This document shows positions 7,639 through 15,304 of a DNA stretch of 64,000 nucleotides, in pieces. The notes beneath the pieces were generated by a model. The model worked only from the letters and a program-made list of their open reading frames with translations. It made no database searches and was not told the origin of the DNA. The position numbers and the translations under genes are program-made. This stretch comes from Ralstonia sp. TCR112 (GTDB taxonomy: Bacteria > Pseudomonadota > Gammaproteobacteria > Burkholderiales > Burkholderiaceae), in NCBI RefSeq assembly GCF_007997035.1, contig NZ_VOSS01000014.1:62001-126000 (forward strand). The letters run 5' to 3'. Within the stretch, counting starts at the first letter, position 1, and every line of letters begins with the position of its first letter.

Positions 7639-8397
7639 ATGCCGTTTCTCGGAATCGGGTTTCACGTCATCGTCGCGCTGTTCTTTGCGGTGCACGTCGT
7701 ACGCAACAACCAGAACATGTACTGGTTGTTCATCCTCTTTGCGTTTCCGTTGCTGGGCAGCGTGGTGTATTTCTTCGCGATCTATCTGCCGGAGATGCGC
7801 CACTCGCGCGGCGCCCGTGTCGCCAGTCGCGCCGTCACGCAGCTGATCGACCCGAACCGCGCCGTACGCGAAGCGCGCAACGATTTCGATCGCGCGCCGA
7901 CCGTGCAGCATCGTCTGCGCCTGGGCGAAGCACTGCTGGAAGCCGGTGATGCAAAGGAAGCTCGCCAGCACTTCGAGCAGGCGGCCACGGGCCCGTTTGC
8001 CGGTGACCCGGCCGTGCTGCTGGGCTTGGCCCGCGCGCAGTTCGCCACGGGCGATGCGGCACTCGCCAAGGGCACGCTCGACACACTGTTCGAAGCGCAT
8101 CGCGTGACGCGCCAGCAGCCCGAGCCGACATTGCTTTACGCACGGGCATTGGCTGCGACGAACGCGCCGAATACGCGTGCGGCGTTCGAGCAGGCCCTGA
8201 CCTGCGCGAACGATGCCGCAGCCCGTTGCCTCTTCGGCGAATGGCTGCTCGCCCAGAACAACGATGCCGACAAGCAGCTCGCGCAGGCCCTGTTTGAAGA
8301 AATCCTGCGCGACGCCAAGCACTGGACGCGCTATGCCAAAGACCACAATCGCGAGTGGCTGCAGCGCGCGGCTGCCGCTCAGTCTTCTTCCCGTTGA
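7639..8397 (+). CDS. Inner-membrane-anchored TPR-repeat protein
   Basis: A 252-residue protein from the ATG at 7639. Two hydrophobic helices lie at about 3-20 and 27-48 (MYWLFILFAFPLLGSVVYFF), resembling the N-terminal anchor of phospholipase D-like membrane proteins. A cytoplasmic part with tetratricopeptide-like helical repeats follows (about 75-240: LRLGEALLEAGDAKEARQHF, AQFATGDAALAKGTLDTLF). No enzyme motif is visible, so a scaffold or assembly role is the safest statement. The next gene, a spermidine-synthase-like methyltransferase, starts 8 bp after its stop and is likely co-transcribed. Confidence 0.75.
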   Translation: MPFLGIGFHVIVALFFAVHVVRNNQNMYWLFILFAFPLLGSVVYFFAIYLPEMRHSRGARVASRAVTQLIDPNRAVREARNDFDRAPTVQHRLRLGEALLEAGDAKEARQHFEQAATGPFAGDPAVLLGLARAQFATGDAALAKGTLDTLFEAHRVTRQQPEPTLLYARALAATNAPNTRAAFEQALTCANDAAARCLFGEWLLAQNNDADKQLAQALFEEILRDAKHWTRYAKDHNREWLQRAAAAQSSSR

Positions 8398-8405
8398 TCC
8401 GCTTT

Positions 8406-9284
8406 ATGACGCTGTTGAAACGTAAATCCATCGAGGCCGTCGCCTCGCGACGACCTGCCCGCGCCAAGCGCGAAGACCGCCAGAGCCACGATGACGAACC
8501 GAAGCGCATGGCCCCGCGCTTCGCGCCCGTCACGTTTTCTGAACTGGCCGGCGTGCGCTACCTGCACTTCGGTACCGAATGGGTGCAGGGCGCCATGCGC
8601 CTGTCCAAGCCCGACGCCATCGAACTGGAATACGCGCAGCAGATGATGGCGTGGCTGCTGTTTCTCGATCCGGCCGCGCGAGGCGCGGACTTCCACATCG
8701 TGCAGCTCGGTCTCGGCGCGGCCGCGCTGACCAAGTTCTGCCATCGTCAACTCGCGCCCGCGAAGGTGACCGCAGTGGAGTTGAATCCGTCGGTAATCGT
8801 CGCAGCGCGCAGCATGTTCGGCCTGCCGTTTGACGACGCGCGGTTGAGCGTGCTCGAACAGGACGCCTACGACTGGGTGATGGACGCCAGCCACCACGGC
8901 ACCGTCGATGCACTGCAGATCGACCTGTACGACGCCACCGCGCGCGGCCCCGTGCTCGATACGCCGGCGTTCTACAAGGCTTGCCGCCAGGTGCTGCGCG
9001 CGCCGGGTGTGATGACGATCAACCTGTTTGGCGACCACACCAGCTTCCCGCGCAACATCGAACGCATCTGCGACGCGTTCGACAATCGCGTGCTGGTCTT
9101 CCCTGAAGTGCACGACGGCAATGTGATCGCGCTTGCCTTCAATGGCCCGCCGCTGCAGGTGAGTTGGGAAGATGTGCAGGCGCGCGCCGCCGCGCTGCAG
9201 GCCTCGCTCAAGCTGCCGACCAAAGGCTGGGCCGACGGTTTGCGCAGTGCCAATGCCGGCCAGGAAGACGCGCTGTCCATCTGA
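8406..9284 (+). CDS. Spermidine-synthase-like methyltransferase-fold protein
   Basis: A 292-residue Rossmann-fold protein of the spermine/spermidine synthase superfamily. The ATG at 8406 is chosen; a basic linker (about 1-40) precedes the fold. The nucleotide/SAM loop is VQLGLGAAALTKF, the acidic residue after strand 2 is in VTAVELNP, and QIDLYDA is the post-III motif. True polyamine synthases have a paired Asp gate and YHE substrate motifs that I do not see clearly here, so the substrate is unknown. It probably forms a unit with the TPR membrane protein 8 bp upstream. A bidirectional terminator follows. Confidence 0.75.
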   Translation: MTLLKRKSIEAVASRRPARAKREDRQSHDDEPKRMAPRFAPVTFSELAGVRYLHFGTEWVQGAMRLSKPDAIELEYAQQMMAWLLFLDPAARGADFHIVQLGLGAAALTKFCHRQLAPAKVTAVELNPSVIVAARSMFGLPFDDARLSVLEQDAYDWVMDASHHGTVDALQIDLYDATARGPVLDTPAFYKACRQVLRAPGVMTINLFGDHTSFPRNIERICDAFDNRVLVFPEVHDGNVIALAFNGPPLQVSWEDVQARAAALQASLKLPTKGWADGLRSANAGQEDALSI

Positions 9285-9304
9285 TCGTTCATGCCGTCAA
9301 TGCA

Positions 9305-9334
9305 AAACGCCCCGACTTTCGGGGCGTTTGCTTT
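9305..9334 (+). terminator. Bidirectional intrinsic terminator
   Basis: Stem AAACGCCCCGA / TCGGGGCGTTT with a CTT loop and flanking A and T runs lies between the convergent methyltransferase-like and NTF2-like genes. Confidence 0.85.
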
Positions 9335-9347
9335 TGTGCGGGGGCGC

Positions 9348-9746
9348 TCAGGCGGCGTCGCCCATGCCGGGCATCTGGTCGATGAAGCCGGTCACTGTCT
9401 GCATGCGCTCGCCTTCGATGCGTACGAAATCGGTGCCCTTGACCAGCGCCTGCCCCTCGGGGCCGAGCGTCCAGCGGAAGCGGATCGTGTCCTGCACGAC
9501 ATCCGCGCCGCCGTCGCGCGCAAAGCGGAAGCCAGGGAACTTGGCCTGCACGCCGGCAATGAGCGCGTCGATGCCGTCATGGCCGGCGCCCTGCATCAGC
9601 GGGTCGACATACGTGGCGCTTTCAGTCCAAGTTTGCGCGACGAGGGCGCGGCGTTGCGCGGCGTCCGTCGCGTTCCACGCGGCAATGTAACGGTCGACGA
9701 GCGTATCGGCGAGCGTGTCGTTGGCGGCGAGTTGGGTGGCTGTCAT
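9348..9746 (-). CDS. NTF2/SnoaL-like family protein
   Basis: A 132-residue protein of the SnoaL-like nuclear transport factor 2 fold. The N-terminal helix and strand read LVDRYIAAWNATDAAQRRAL, followed by TWTESATYVDPLMQGAGHDG and a C-terminal strand ending in FVRIEGERMQTVTGF. These conical alpha+beta barrels are used as isomerases, polyketide cyclases or plain binding domains, so a reaction cannot be assigned. The start at 9746 has a GGAGAAA ribosome-binding site. It lies about 150 bp downstream of the VWA gene in the same direction, with nothing notable in the gap. Confidence 0.85.
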   Translation of the reverse strand: MTATQLAANDTLADTLVDRYIAAWNATDAAQRRALVAQTWTESATYVDPLMQGAGHDGIDALIAGVQAKFPGFRFARDGGADVVQDTIRFRWTLGPEGQALVKGTDFVRIEGERMQTVTGFIDQMPGMGDAA

Positions 9747-9896
9747 GGCGTTTCTCCGTTCGAAGTGGGAAGCTTGCCCAGCGCGGTGATGGATCGATTG
9801 CGCTGGATGGCTTCATCTTCGGCACCAGCGTGGATGGTGTCGATTACGCGTCAGGTAATCGCCGTGTCCACGCCTGGAGAAACGCCGGGAGGCGCG

Positions 9897-11072
9897 TTAC
9901 TTCGACAACAACCGCATCGCCGATTCCAACCCCGCAATCGTCACCGGATACATCCGCGTCTTCACGATCTGATTGATGACCGAGATGGACTGGCGGTATT
10001 CCCACAGGCCTTCCGGCTCGGGGTTGAGCCAGACAAATTTCGGGAACTGTTCGATCAACCGCTTGAGCCACGTGGCGCCGGCTTCGGCGTTGTTGTATTC
10101 CACCGAGCCCCCCGCCTGCAGGATCTCGTACGGGCTCATGGTCGCGTCACCCACGAAGATCAGCTTGTAGTCGGGCGGGTATTTGCGGATGACATCCCAG
10201 GTAGAGAAGCGTTCTGCGTGGCGGCGCCGGTTGTTCTTCCACAGCCATTCGTAGACGCAGTTGTGGAAGTAGTAATACTCGAGGTGCTTGAACTCGGTCT
10301 TGGCGGCGGAGAAAAGTTCTTCCACGCGTTTGATGTGGTCGTCCATCGAGCCGCCCACATCCATCAGCATCAACACCTTGACGTTGTTGTGCCGCTCGGG
10401 GCGCATCTTGATGTCGAGCATGCCGGCGTTGGCGGCGGTGGAGTGGATGGTGTCGTCGAGGTCCAGCTCGATGTCGGCACCATCACGCGCGAATTTGCGC
10501 AGGCGGCGCAGCGCCACCTTGATGTTGCGCGTGCCCAGTTCGACGGTGTCGTCGTAGTCCTTGTACGCGCGTGCTTCCCACACCTTGACTGCCGTGCGGT
10601 TGCCCTTCGATGGCCCGCCGATGCGGATGCCTTCCGGGTTGTAGCCGCCGTGCCCGAACGGCGACGTGCCGCCGGTGCCGATCCACTTGTTGCCGCCTTC
10701 GTGACGCTCGTGCTGCTCATTCAGCAGTTCTTTCAGCCGCTCCATCAGCTTGTCGAGACCGCCCATGGCCTCGATCTTGGCCTTCTCCTCGGGAGACAGT
10801 TCGCGCTCCAGCTTCTTGGTGAGCCAATCCAGCGGAATGTCTGCGCGCCAATCGACCGCGCCTTCCACGCCCTTGAAGTAGGCGCCGAACGCCTGGTCAA
10901 ACTTGTCGAAGTGCTTTTCGTCCTTCACCAGCGTCATGCGCGCGAGGAAGTAGAACTCGTCGAGCGACGGCGCGATGACCTGCTGCTTGAGCCCTTCGAG
11001 CAGCGTCAGGTATTCCTTGACCGAGACCGGCAGCTTGGCGTGCCGCAGCGTGAAGAAGAAATCGATGAGCAT
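9897..11072 (-). CDS. VWA-domain protein, CoxE-like partner of MoxR ATPase
   Basis: A 391-residue cytosolic protein. The N-terminal half is helical, starting MLIDFFFTLRHAKLPVSVKE as in the VWA_CoxE family. The C-terminal half is a von Willebrand A domain with a MIDAS-like site LMLMDVGGSMDDHI; the first Ser of the usual DxSxS is Gly, a common variant in this family. The later LIFVGDATMSP supplies another metal-site segment. MoxR/VWA pairs act as chaperone systems that insert metals or remodel enzyme complexes. The MoxR gene lies two genes upstream in the same operon, with a GNAT acetyltransferase between. The client is unknown; no cox gene is nearby. Confidence 0.88.
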   Translation of the reverse strand: MLIDFFFTLRHAKLPVSVKEYLTLLEGLKQQVIAPSLDEFYFLARMTLVKDEKHFDKFDQAFGAYFKGVEGAVDWRADIPLDWLTKKLERELSPEEKAKIEAMGGLDKLMERLKELLNEQHERHEGGNKWIGTGGTSPFGHGGYNPEGIRIGGPSKGNRTAVKVWEARAYKDYDDTVELGTRNIKVALRRLRKFARDGADIELDLDDTIHSTAANAGMLDIKMRPERHNNVKVLMLMDVGGSMDDHIKRVEELFSAAKTEFKHLEYYYFHNCVYEWLWKNNRRRHAERFSTWDVIRKYPPDYKLIFVGDATMSPYEILQAGGSVEYNNAEAGATWLKRLIEQFPKFVWLNPEPEGLWEYRQSISVINQIVKTRMYPVTIAGLESAMRLLSK

Positions 11073-11088
11073 GGTGGTCCTCCGGCGC

Positions 11089-11697
11089 TCAGGCGCGCGG
11101 TTGCTCGAGCTTGTATTGCAGATGGCGTTTCACGGTCAGCCATTCCGATTCAATGATCGAAAACACGACCGTGTCGCGGAAGCTGCCATCCGGCATGCGT
11201 TGGTGGTTGCGCAGCACGCCGTCCTGCTTGGCGCCGAGCCTGGCGATGGCGGCTCGGCTCTGGTGATTCATCCAGTGCGTGCGGAATTCCACGGCAATGC
11301 AGCGCAGGGTTTCGAACGCATGCGTGAGCAGCAGCAACTTGCATTCCGTGTTGACGGCCGTGCGCTGTACCGATTTGGCGTACCACGTGTGGCCGATTTC
11401 GAGCCGGCGGTTGGCTTCGTCGACGTTGAAGAGGCGCGTGGCTCCGACCACTTTGCCGGGCCGTCCATCACGCATCTCTCGCACGACGAACGGCATCGCG
11501 CCGAGCCGTTCGCGCATGTCCAGCGCAATGGCCAGCCACTCGCCGGTCTTGTCGGGCGACGGGACGGACGTGTACCAAAGCTTCCACAGCTCGCCATCAG
11601 CGGCCGCGGCGCGCACTTCGTCCTCGTGCTCCGGGCCGAGCGGCTCCAGCCAGGCGTGCTGGCCGGACAGCGTGACGGGCTCGATCAGGCGCGGCAT
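11089..11697 (-). CDS. GNAT N-acetyltransferase, RimJ/RimL type
   Basis: A 202-residue acetyl-CoA-dependent acetyltransferase. Residues about 5-160 match the RimJ/RimL-like GNAT pattern: the N-terminal WLEPLGPEHEDEVRAA, a central strand pair around VVGATRLFNVDEANRRLEIG, then HTWYAKSVQRTAVNTECKLL (acetyl-CoA-binding loop region) and FRTHWMNHQSRAAIARLGAK with the R-AIARLG C-terminal signature. The acceptor, protein N-terminus or small molecule, is not evident. It sits between moxR (12 bp upstream) and the VWA gene (16 bp downstream), so it is almost certainly co-transcribed with them. Confidence 0.85.
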   Translation of the reverse strand: MPRLIEPVTLSGQHAWLEPLGPEHEDEVRAAAADGELWKLWYTSVPSPDKTGEWLAIALDMRERLGAMPFVVREMRDGRPGKVVGATRLFNVDEANRRLEIGHTWYAKSVQRTAVNTECKLLLLTHAFETLRCIAVEFRTHWMNHQSRAAIARLGAKQDGVLRNHQRMPDGSFRDTVVFSIIESEWLTVKRHLQYKLEQPRA

Positions 11698-11709
11698 GGT
11701 GGGGCACGC

Positions 11710-12591
11710 TCAGCGATTGGCGCGGTTCATGAACACCAGGCGCTCGAACAGGTGCACGTCCTGTTCGTTCTTGAGCAGCGCCCCGTGCAGCGGCGGAATC
11801 GCGGCGTTCTTGTCCTGGCTGCGCAGCGATTCCGGTGGAATGTCTTCGGCCAGCAGCAGCTTGAGCCAGTCGATCAGCTCGGACGTCGACGGCTTCTTCT
11901 TCAGCCCCGGCAGGTTGCGCATCTCGTAGAACGCATCCAGCGCAGCCTTGACCAGCGCCGGCTTGATACCCGGGTAGTGCACATCGACGATCGCCTGCAT
12001 CGTCTCCGCATCGGGGAACTTGATGTAGTGGAAGAAGCAGCGGCGCAGGAACGCGTCGGGCAATTCCTTCTCGTTGTTCGACGTGATGATCACCAGCGGA
12101 CGATGCTTCGCGCGGATGGTTTCGCGCGTTTCGTACACGTAGAACTCCATGCGATCCAGCTCGCGCAGCAGATCGTTCGGGAACTCGATGTCGGCCTTGT
12201 CGATTTCGTCGATCAGCAGCACGACAGGTTCATCCGCCTCAAAGGCCTGCCACAGCACGCCCTTGACGATGTAATTGCGAATGTCGTGCACCTTGTCATC
12301 GCCGAGCTGCGAGTCGCGCAGGCGCGAGACGGCGTCGTATTCGTACAGGCCCTGCTGGGCCTTGGTGGTCGACTTCACGTGCCACTGCAGCAGCGGCATG
12401 CCCAGCGCGGCGGCCACTTCCTCGGCCAGCATGGTCTTGCCCGTGCCCGGCTCGCCCTTGATGAGCAGCGGGCGCTGCAGCGTCATCGACGCATTGACGG
12501 CGAGCTTCAGGTCATCGGTGGCGACGTACTGGTCGGAGCCCTCGAAGCGGGTGCGCTGGTCGGATGGGGCAGGCGAGGTGGTGGTGTTCAT
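11710..12591 (-). CDS. MoxR-family AAA+ ATPase
   Basis: A 293-residue AAA+ ATPase. Walker A is GEPGTGKTML (around residue 46), Walker B is VVLLIDEIDKAD, sensor 1 is in VIITSNNEKELPDAFLRRC with its arginine finger region, and a lid domain follows. MoxR proteins work with VWA-domain adaptors in maturation of metalloenzymes or membrane complexes. The predicted VWA partner is encoded two genes downstream on the same strand. The gene is the first of the minus-strand unit moxR-GNAT-VWA and is divergent from a cytochrome c gene across a 310-bp gap. Confidence 0.9.
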   Translation of the reverse strand: MNTTTSPAPSDQRTRFEGSDQYVATDDLKLAVNASMTLQRPLLIKGEPGTGKTMLAEEVAAALGMPLLQWHVKSTTKAQQGLYEYDAVSRLRDSQLGDDKVHDIRNYIVKGVLWQAFEADEPVVLLIDEIDKADIEFPNDLLRELDRMEFYVYETRETIRAKHRPLVIITSNNEKELPDAFLRRCFFHYIKFPDAETMQAIVDVHYPGIKPALVKAALDAFYEMRNLPGLKKKPSTSELIDWLKLLLAEDIPPESLRSQDKNAAIPPLHGALLKNEQDVHLFERLVFMNRANR

Positions 12592-12901
12592 CGTGCAAGC
12601 CTACTGAGCGGTAAAAGATTTGGAAACGGCCAGTATAAGAGCATTTGGGTGTTTGACGCCGGGTGTCAGCGGGGCGGGCCGGGAGGGCGCGCGCGTGCCA
12701 TTCATCGCTGTCAAGTCACGGGAGCCCTAACTGGACTGGAAAAAAAGCGGTGCGGTACAATGCGCCGGTTTGACGCACCTCAAATGACCGTCTTCTGGCT
12801 TGTTGCCAACGGCGGGTGAATGCGCCCAGCGAGACAGCCGGCTGAGACGAGCCAAGCCGGCAGGGCGAGCAGGATTCTGAAACTCCACGCTTAAGAACGA
12901 G
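12592..12901. other. Intergenic region between moxR and cytochrome c genes
   Basis: This 310-bp gap holds promoters for both divergent units. A possible plus-strand -10 box TACAAT lies at 12756-12761 with a weak -35-like TGGACT at 12732-12737, giving a leader of about 135 nt before the cytochrome gene. I see no coding frame with family similarity and no strong hairpin. Confidence 0.4.
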
Positions 12902-13267
12902 ATGAAAAAGATCCTCACCATGGTGGCCGCACTGGGCACTTTAGGCGCACTGGCCGCAGCCAACAGCGCCGCCGCTGCCGACGTTCAGGGCAACGCTGCC
13001 GCCGCCGAAAACAAGGTCGCCATGTGCATCGGCTGCCATGCCATCCCTGACTACAAGACGTCGTTCCCCGAGGTGTATCGCGTGCCCTATCTGGGCGGCC
13101 AGAACGCCAAGTACATCGAAAGCGCGCTGCATGCGTACCAGAAGGGTGACCGCAAGCACCCGACGATGCGCGCCATCGCCGGGTCGCTGACCGACCAGGA
13201 CATCGCCAACCTGGCCGCCTATTACGCGGCGCAGACGCCTGCCACCCAAAACAATCCCCAGAAGTGA
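12902..13267 (+). CDS. Periplasmic cytochrome c, class I
   Basis: A 121-residue monoheme cytochrome c. The signal peptide (MKKILTMVAALGTLGALAAA, cleaved near ANSAAAAD) directs Sec export. The heme is bound at CIGCH about 20 residues into the mature chain, and the distal Met is probably in HPTMRAIAGSLTDQDIANLA. It resembles one half of a cytochrome c4 (LGGQNAKYIESALHAYQKGD). A second c-type cytochrome starts 11 bp downstream, so the two single-heme proteins may together replace a diheme c4 as electron donors to a terminal oxidase. That role is inferred. Confidence 0.9.
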   Translation: MKKILTMVAALGTLGALAAANSAAAADVQGNAAAAENKVAMCIGCHAIPDYKTSFPEVYRVPYLGGQNAKYIESALHAYQKGDRKHPTMRAIAGSLTDQDIANLAAYYAAQTPATQNNPQK

Positions 13268-13278
13268 CGAGGAAGAAT

Positions 13279-13677
13279 ATGAAGAAGATCTCGCTCGCAA
13301 TCTCGTTCAATCTGGGCGCGCTGATGCTGGCAGCAGCCGTGCCGGCACAAGCTGCCGATATTGAAAAGGGCAAGCAGCTGGTGGAGAAGGGCGCGTGCGC
13401 GGCCTGCCACGGTGCTGGCCTGAATGCCCCGATCTCGCCGGACTATCCGAAGCTCGCCGGCCAGCACGGCGACTACATCTATCACGCGCTGCTGGCCTAT
13501 CAGACCAGCAACAACCCGCTGGTGGGCCGCAGCAACGCCATCATGGCGGGCCAGGTCAACAGCAACCCTGCCACGATCGGTGCCGACGGCAAGCCGCGTC
13601 CGTTCACGCAGGCTGAGCTGAAGGACATTGCCGCGTACATCGAATCACTGCCGGGCTCCCTGGTGCTCAAGAAGTAA
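13279..13677 (+). CDS. Periplasmic cytochrome c, class I (second of pair)
   Basis: A 132-residue monoheme cytochrome c. The ATG at 13279 is chosen because it follows GAGGAAG and starts a clear signal peptide (MKKISLAISFNLGALMLAAA, cleaved after PAQAA). The heme site is CAACH. The C-terminal segment FTQAELKDIAAYIESLPG is the usual last helix, and Met in SNAIMAGQV is a candidate axial ligand. The gene starts 11 bp after the first cytochrome gene and the pair ends at a strong terminator, so it is a two-gene operon. Confidence 0.9.
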   Translation: MKKISLAISFNLGALMLAAAVPAQAADIEKGKQLVEKGACAACHGAGLNAPISPDYPKLAGQHGDYIYHALLAYQTSNNPLVGRSNAIMAGQVNSNPATIGADGKPRPFTQAELKDIAAYIESLPGSLVLKK

Positions 13678-13696
13678 TGCGGCGTCGCCGGTAAAT

Positions 13697-13726
13697 AAAA
13701 AACCGCTCTTCGGAGCGGTTTTTTGT
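13697..13726 (+). terminator. Bidirectional intrinsic terminator
   Basis: Stem AACCGCTC / GAGCGGTT with a TTCG tetraloop, flanked by A6 and T6 runs, lies between the convergent cytochrome c and DUF1841 genes. Confidence 0.9.
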
Positions 13727-13745
13727 TGGCGTCAGAGCGTCAGAT

Positions 13746-14180
13746 TCAACGGGCCGTGGCGCGCTTGCGCACGCATTCGATGTAGGCGTCGCCGTCGGGC
13801 GGCAGGCCGGTGCGTTGCGCCGTCCACAGCATCTGGCCCAGGCATTCCATCACCTGATGCTGGGCTTCATGCGGGGAGTCGAGCCGCTGCGCCAGCGCCT
13901 CATAAGCGGCGCGAATGCCGCGCGGTTGATCCACCGACACCTGCTCGCTGATCGACAGATGCATCGACAGGTGAAGAAACGGGTTGCTCTGGCCGCTTTC
14001 CGGCGTGTAGTCGCGGGCGAGCGCTTCTTCGCCGGCTTCCAGGGTGTCGTGGTATTCGGGATGCTGCAGCATCCAGTCGAGCGCCATGGCTTCGAGCGGC
14101 GTGAGGATTTCTGCTTGGCGGTGCTTGCGCCACGCGCCGCAGAAGAATTGACGGACTTCGTCGCGGGAGGGATTGAACAT
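13746..14180 (-). CDS. DUF1841 family protein
   Basis: A 144-residue cytosolic protein of the beta/gamma-proteobacterial DUF1841 family, recognised from MFNPSRDEVRQFFCGAWRKH, the PLEAMALDWMLQHPEYH segment and HLSMHLSISEQVSVDQPRGI. The family has no established function. Conserved His residues in the HLSMHLSI stretch could bind metal, but this is speculation. The start at 14180 faces the divergent EamA exporter across 115 bp, and the gene ends at a shared terminator with the cytochrome operon. Confidence 0.88.
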   Translation of the reverse strand: MFNPSRDEVRQFFCGAWRKHRQAEILTPLEAMALDWMLQHPEYHDTLEAGEEALARDYTPESGQSNPFLHLSMHLSISEQVSVDQPRGIRAAYEALAQRLDSPHEAQHQVMECLGQMLWTAQRTGLPPDGDAYIECVRKRATAR

Positions 14181-14295
14181 GATCCCGGCATTGTACCGGC
14201 GCGTCTGGATGCCTGCCGGGCAGCTTCACGAGACGGCAACGCTACAATGGCGCCCGCTCCCGCAGAGGTCGATTCCAACAAAAACGCCGCCCCTC

Positions 14296-15231
14296 ATGAG
14301 ACAAGCCGCCGATTCCCCCCTCGCAGCACGCGCCGCCGACAAGCTCCTCGGCGTGCTGCTGATCGCCGTGTCCGCCGCATCCTTCGGCGCGATGGCCATC
14401 TTCACGCATTACGCCTATGCGAGTGGCGCCAACGTGGTCGGTCTGCTGATCGTGCGCTTTGTGATCGCAGCCGCGGCGCTGATGGTCGTGATGCGTGTCC
14501 GCCGCATCGGCATACCGCCGTGGTCGCGCGTGGCGGGGCTGGCGGCAATGGGCGGCATCGGTTACGCAGGGCAGTCGTTCGCGTTTTTTACGGCGTTGAA
14601 CTACGCGCCGGCCAGCCTGGTCGCGTTGCTGCTGTATCTGTATCCGATGTTCGTGACGGTGCTGGCGGCGATTTTCCTGCGCGAGCGGCTGACCACCACG
14701 GCGATCATCGCGCTGGTGCTGTGCTCGGTCGGGGCGGGGCTGACGGTGGGCGGTGCGGGCCTGTCGGGCGGCAGCCTCCTCGGCATCGGGCTGGGTGTGG
14801 CCTCGGCGGTCATTTACTCGATCTACATCACGGTCGGTGCACGGGTCACGCGCGGGCTCGATCCACTGGCGTGTACGACCGTCATCTGTACCGCGGCGGC
14901 TGTCGTGTATACGGGGATGGCGTTGCTCGGCGCGCCCGCACATCTGCCCGGCACGTTCAGCGGCTGGGCCGCGGCGCTGGCCATTGCAGGCTTGTCGACG
15001 GTGGTGGCCATCCTGACGTTCTTCGCCGGCTTGCAGAAGTTGGGGGCCGCGCAGGCGTCGATGCTGTCGACGCTGGAGCCGGTGGTGACCGTGCTGCTCG
15101 CGGCATTGCTGCTCGGCGAGTCGATCACGCCCATGCAGATGACGGGCGGCGCATTGATTCTGGCGGGCGTGCTGTGGCTCACACGTGCAGATGCGAAACC
15201 CGCTGGGCACGGTGCAGACGACATGGCCTGA
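14296..15231 (+). CDS. DMT-family (EamA) membrane transporter
   Basis: A 311-residue inner-membrane protein with about ten hydrophobic helices arranged as two EamA repeats of five. The first runs from LLIAVSAASFGAMAIFTHYA and the second from the segment around LGIGLGVASAVIYSIYITVG. Each repeat ends in the typical pattern near LLLYLYPMFVTVLAAIFL and STLEPVVTVLLAALLLGE. Members export amino acids or other metabolites by drug/metabolite antiport; the substrate cannot be read from sequence. The ATG at 14296 is chosen over longer in-frame starts because it begins the conserved hydrophilic leader. Confidence 0.87.
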   Translation: MRQAADSPLAARAADKLLGVLLIAVSAASFGAMAIFTHYAYASGANVVGLLIVRFVIAAAALMVVMRVRRIGIPPWSRVAGLAAMGGIGYAGQSFAFFTALNYAPASLVALLLYLYPMFVTVLAAIFLRERLTTTAIIALVLCSVGAGLTVGGAGLSGGSLLGIGLGVASAVIYSIYITVGARVTRGLDPLACTTVICTAAAVVYTGMALLGAPAHLPGTFSGWAAALAIAGLSTVVAILTFFAGLQKLGAAQASMLSTLEPVVTVLLAALLLGESITPMQMTGGALILAGVLWLTRADAKPAGHGADDMA

Positions 15232-15257
15232 AGCCGAATCCACAGTCCAACCAACAA

Positions 15258-15290
15258 AAGACCGCCCAGCGTGAACTGGGCGTTTTGCTT
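15258..15290 (+). terminator. Intrinsic terminator between exporter and S10 peptidase genes
   Basis: Stem CGCCCAG (15263-15269) / CTGGGCG (15276-15282) is followed by TTTTGCTTT, with AAAAG on the other side. It probably serves both convergent genes. Confidence 0.75.
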
Positions 15291-15304
15291 TCTGCCAGAG
15301 CCGA

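Noticed and set aside
9291-11156. Long plus-strand frame opposite the NTF2-like and VWA genes
   Set aside because: High-GC antisense frame with His/Arg/Val-rich composition and no family motif; the minus-strand genes are well supported.
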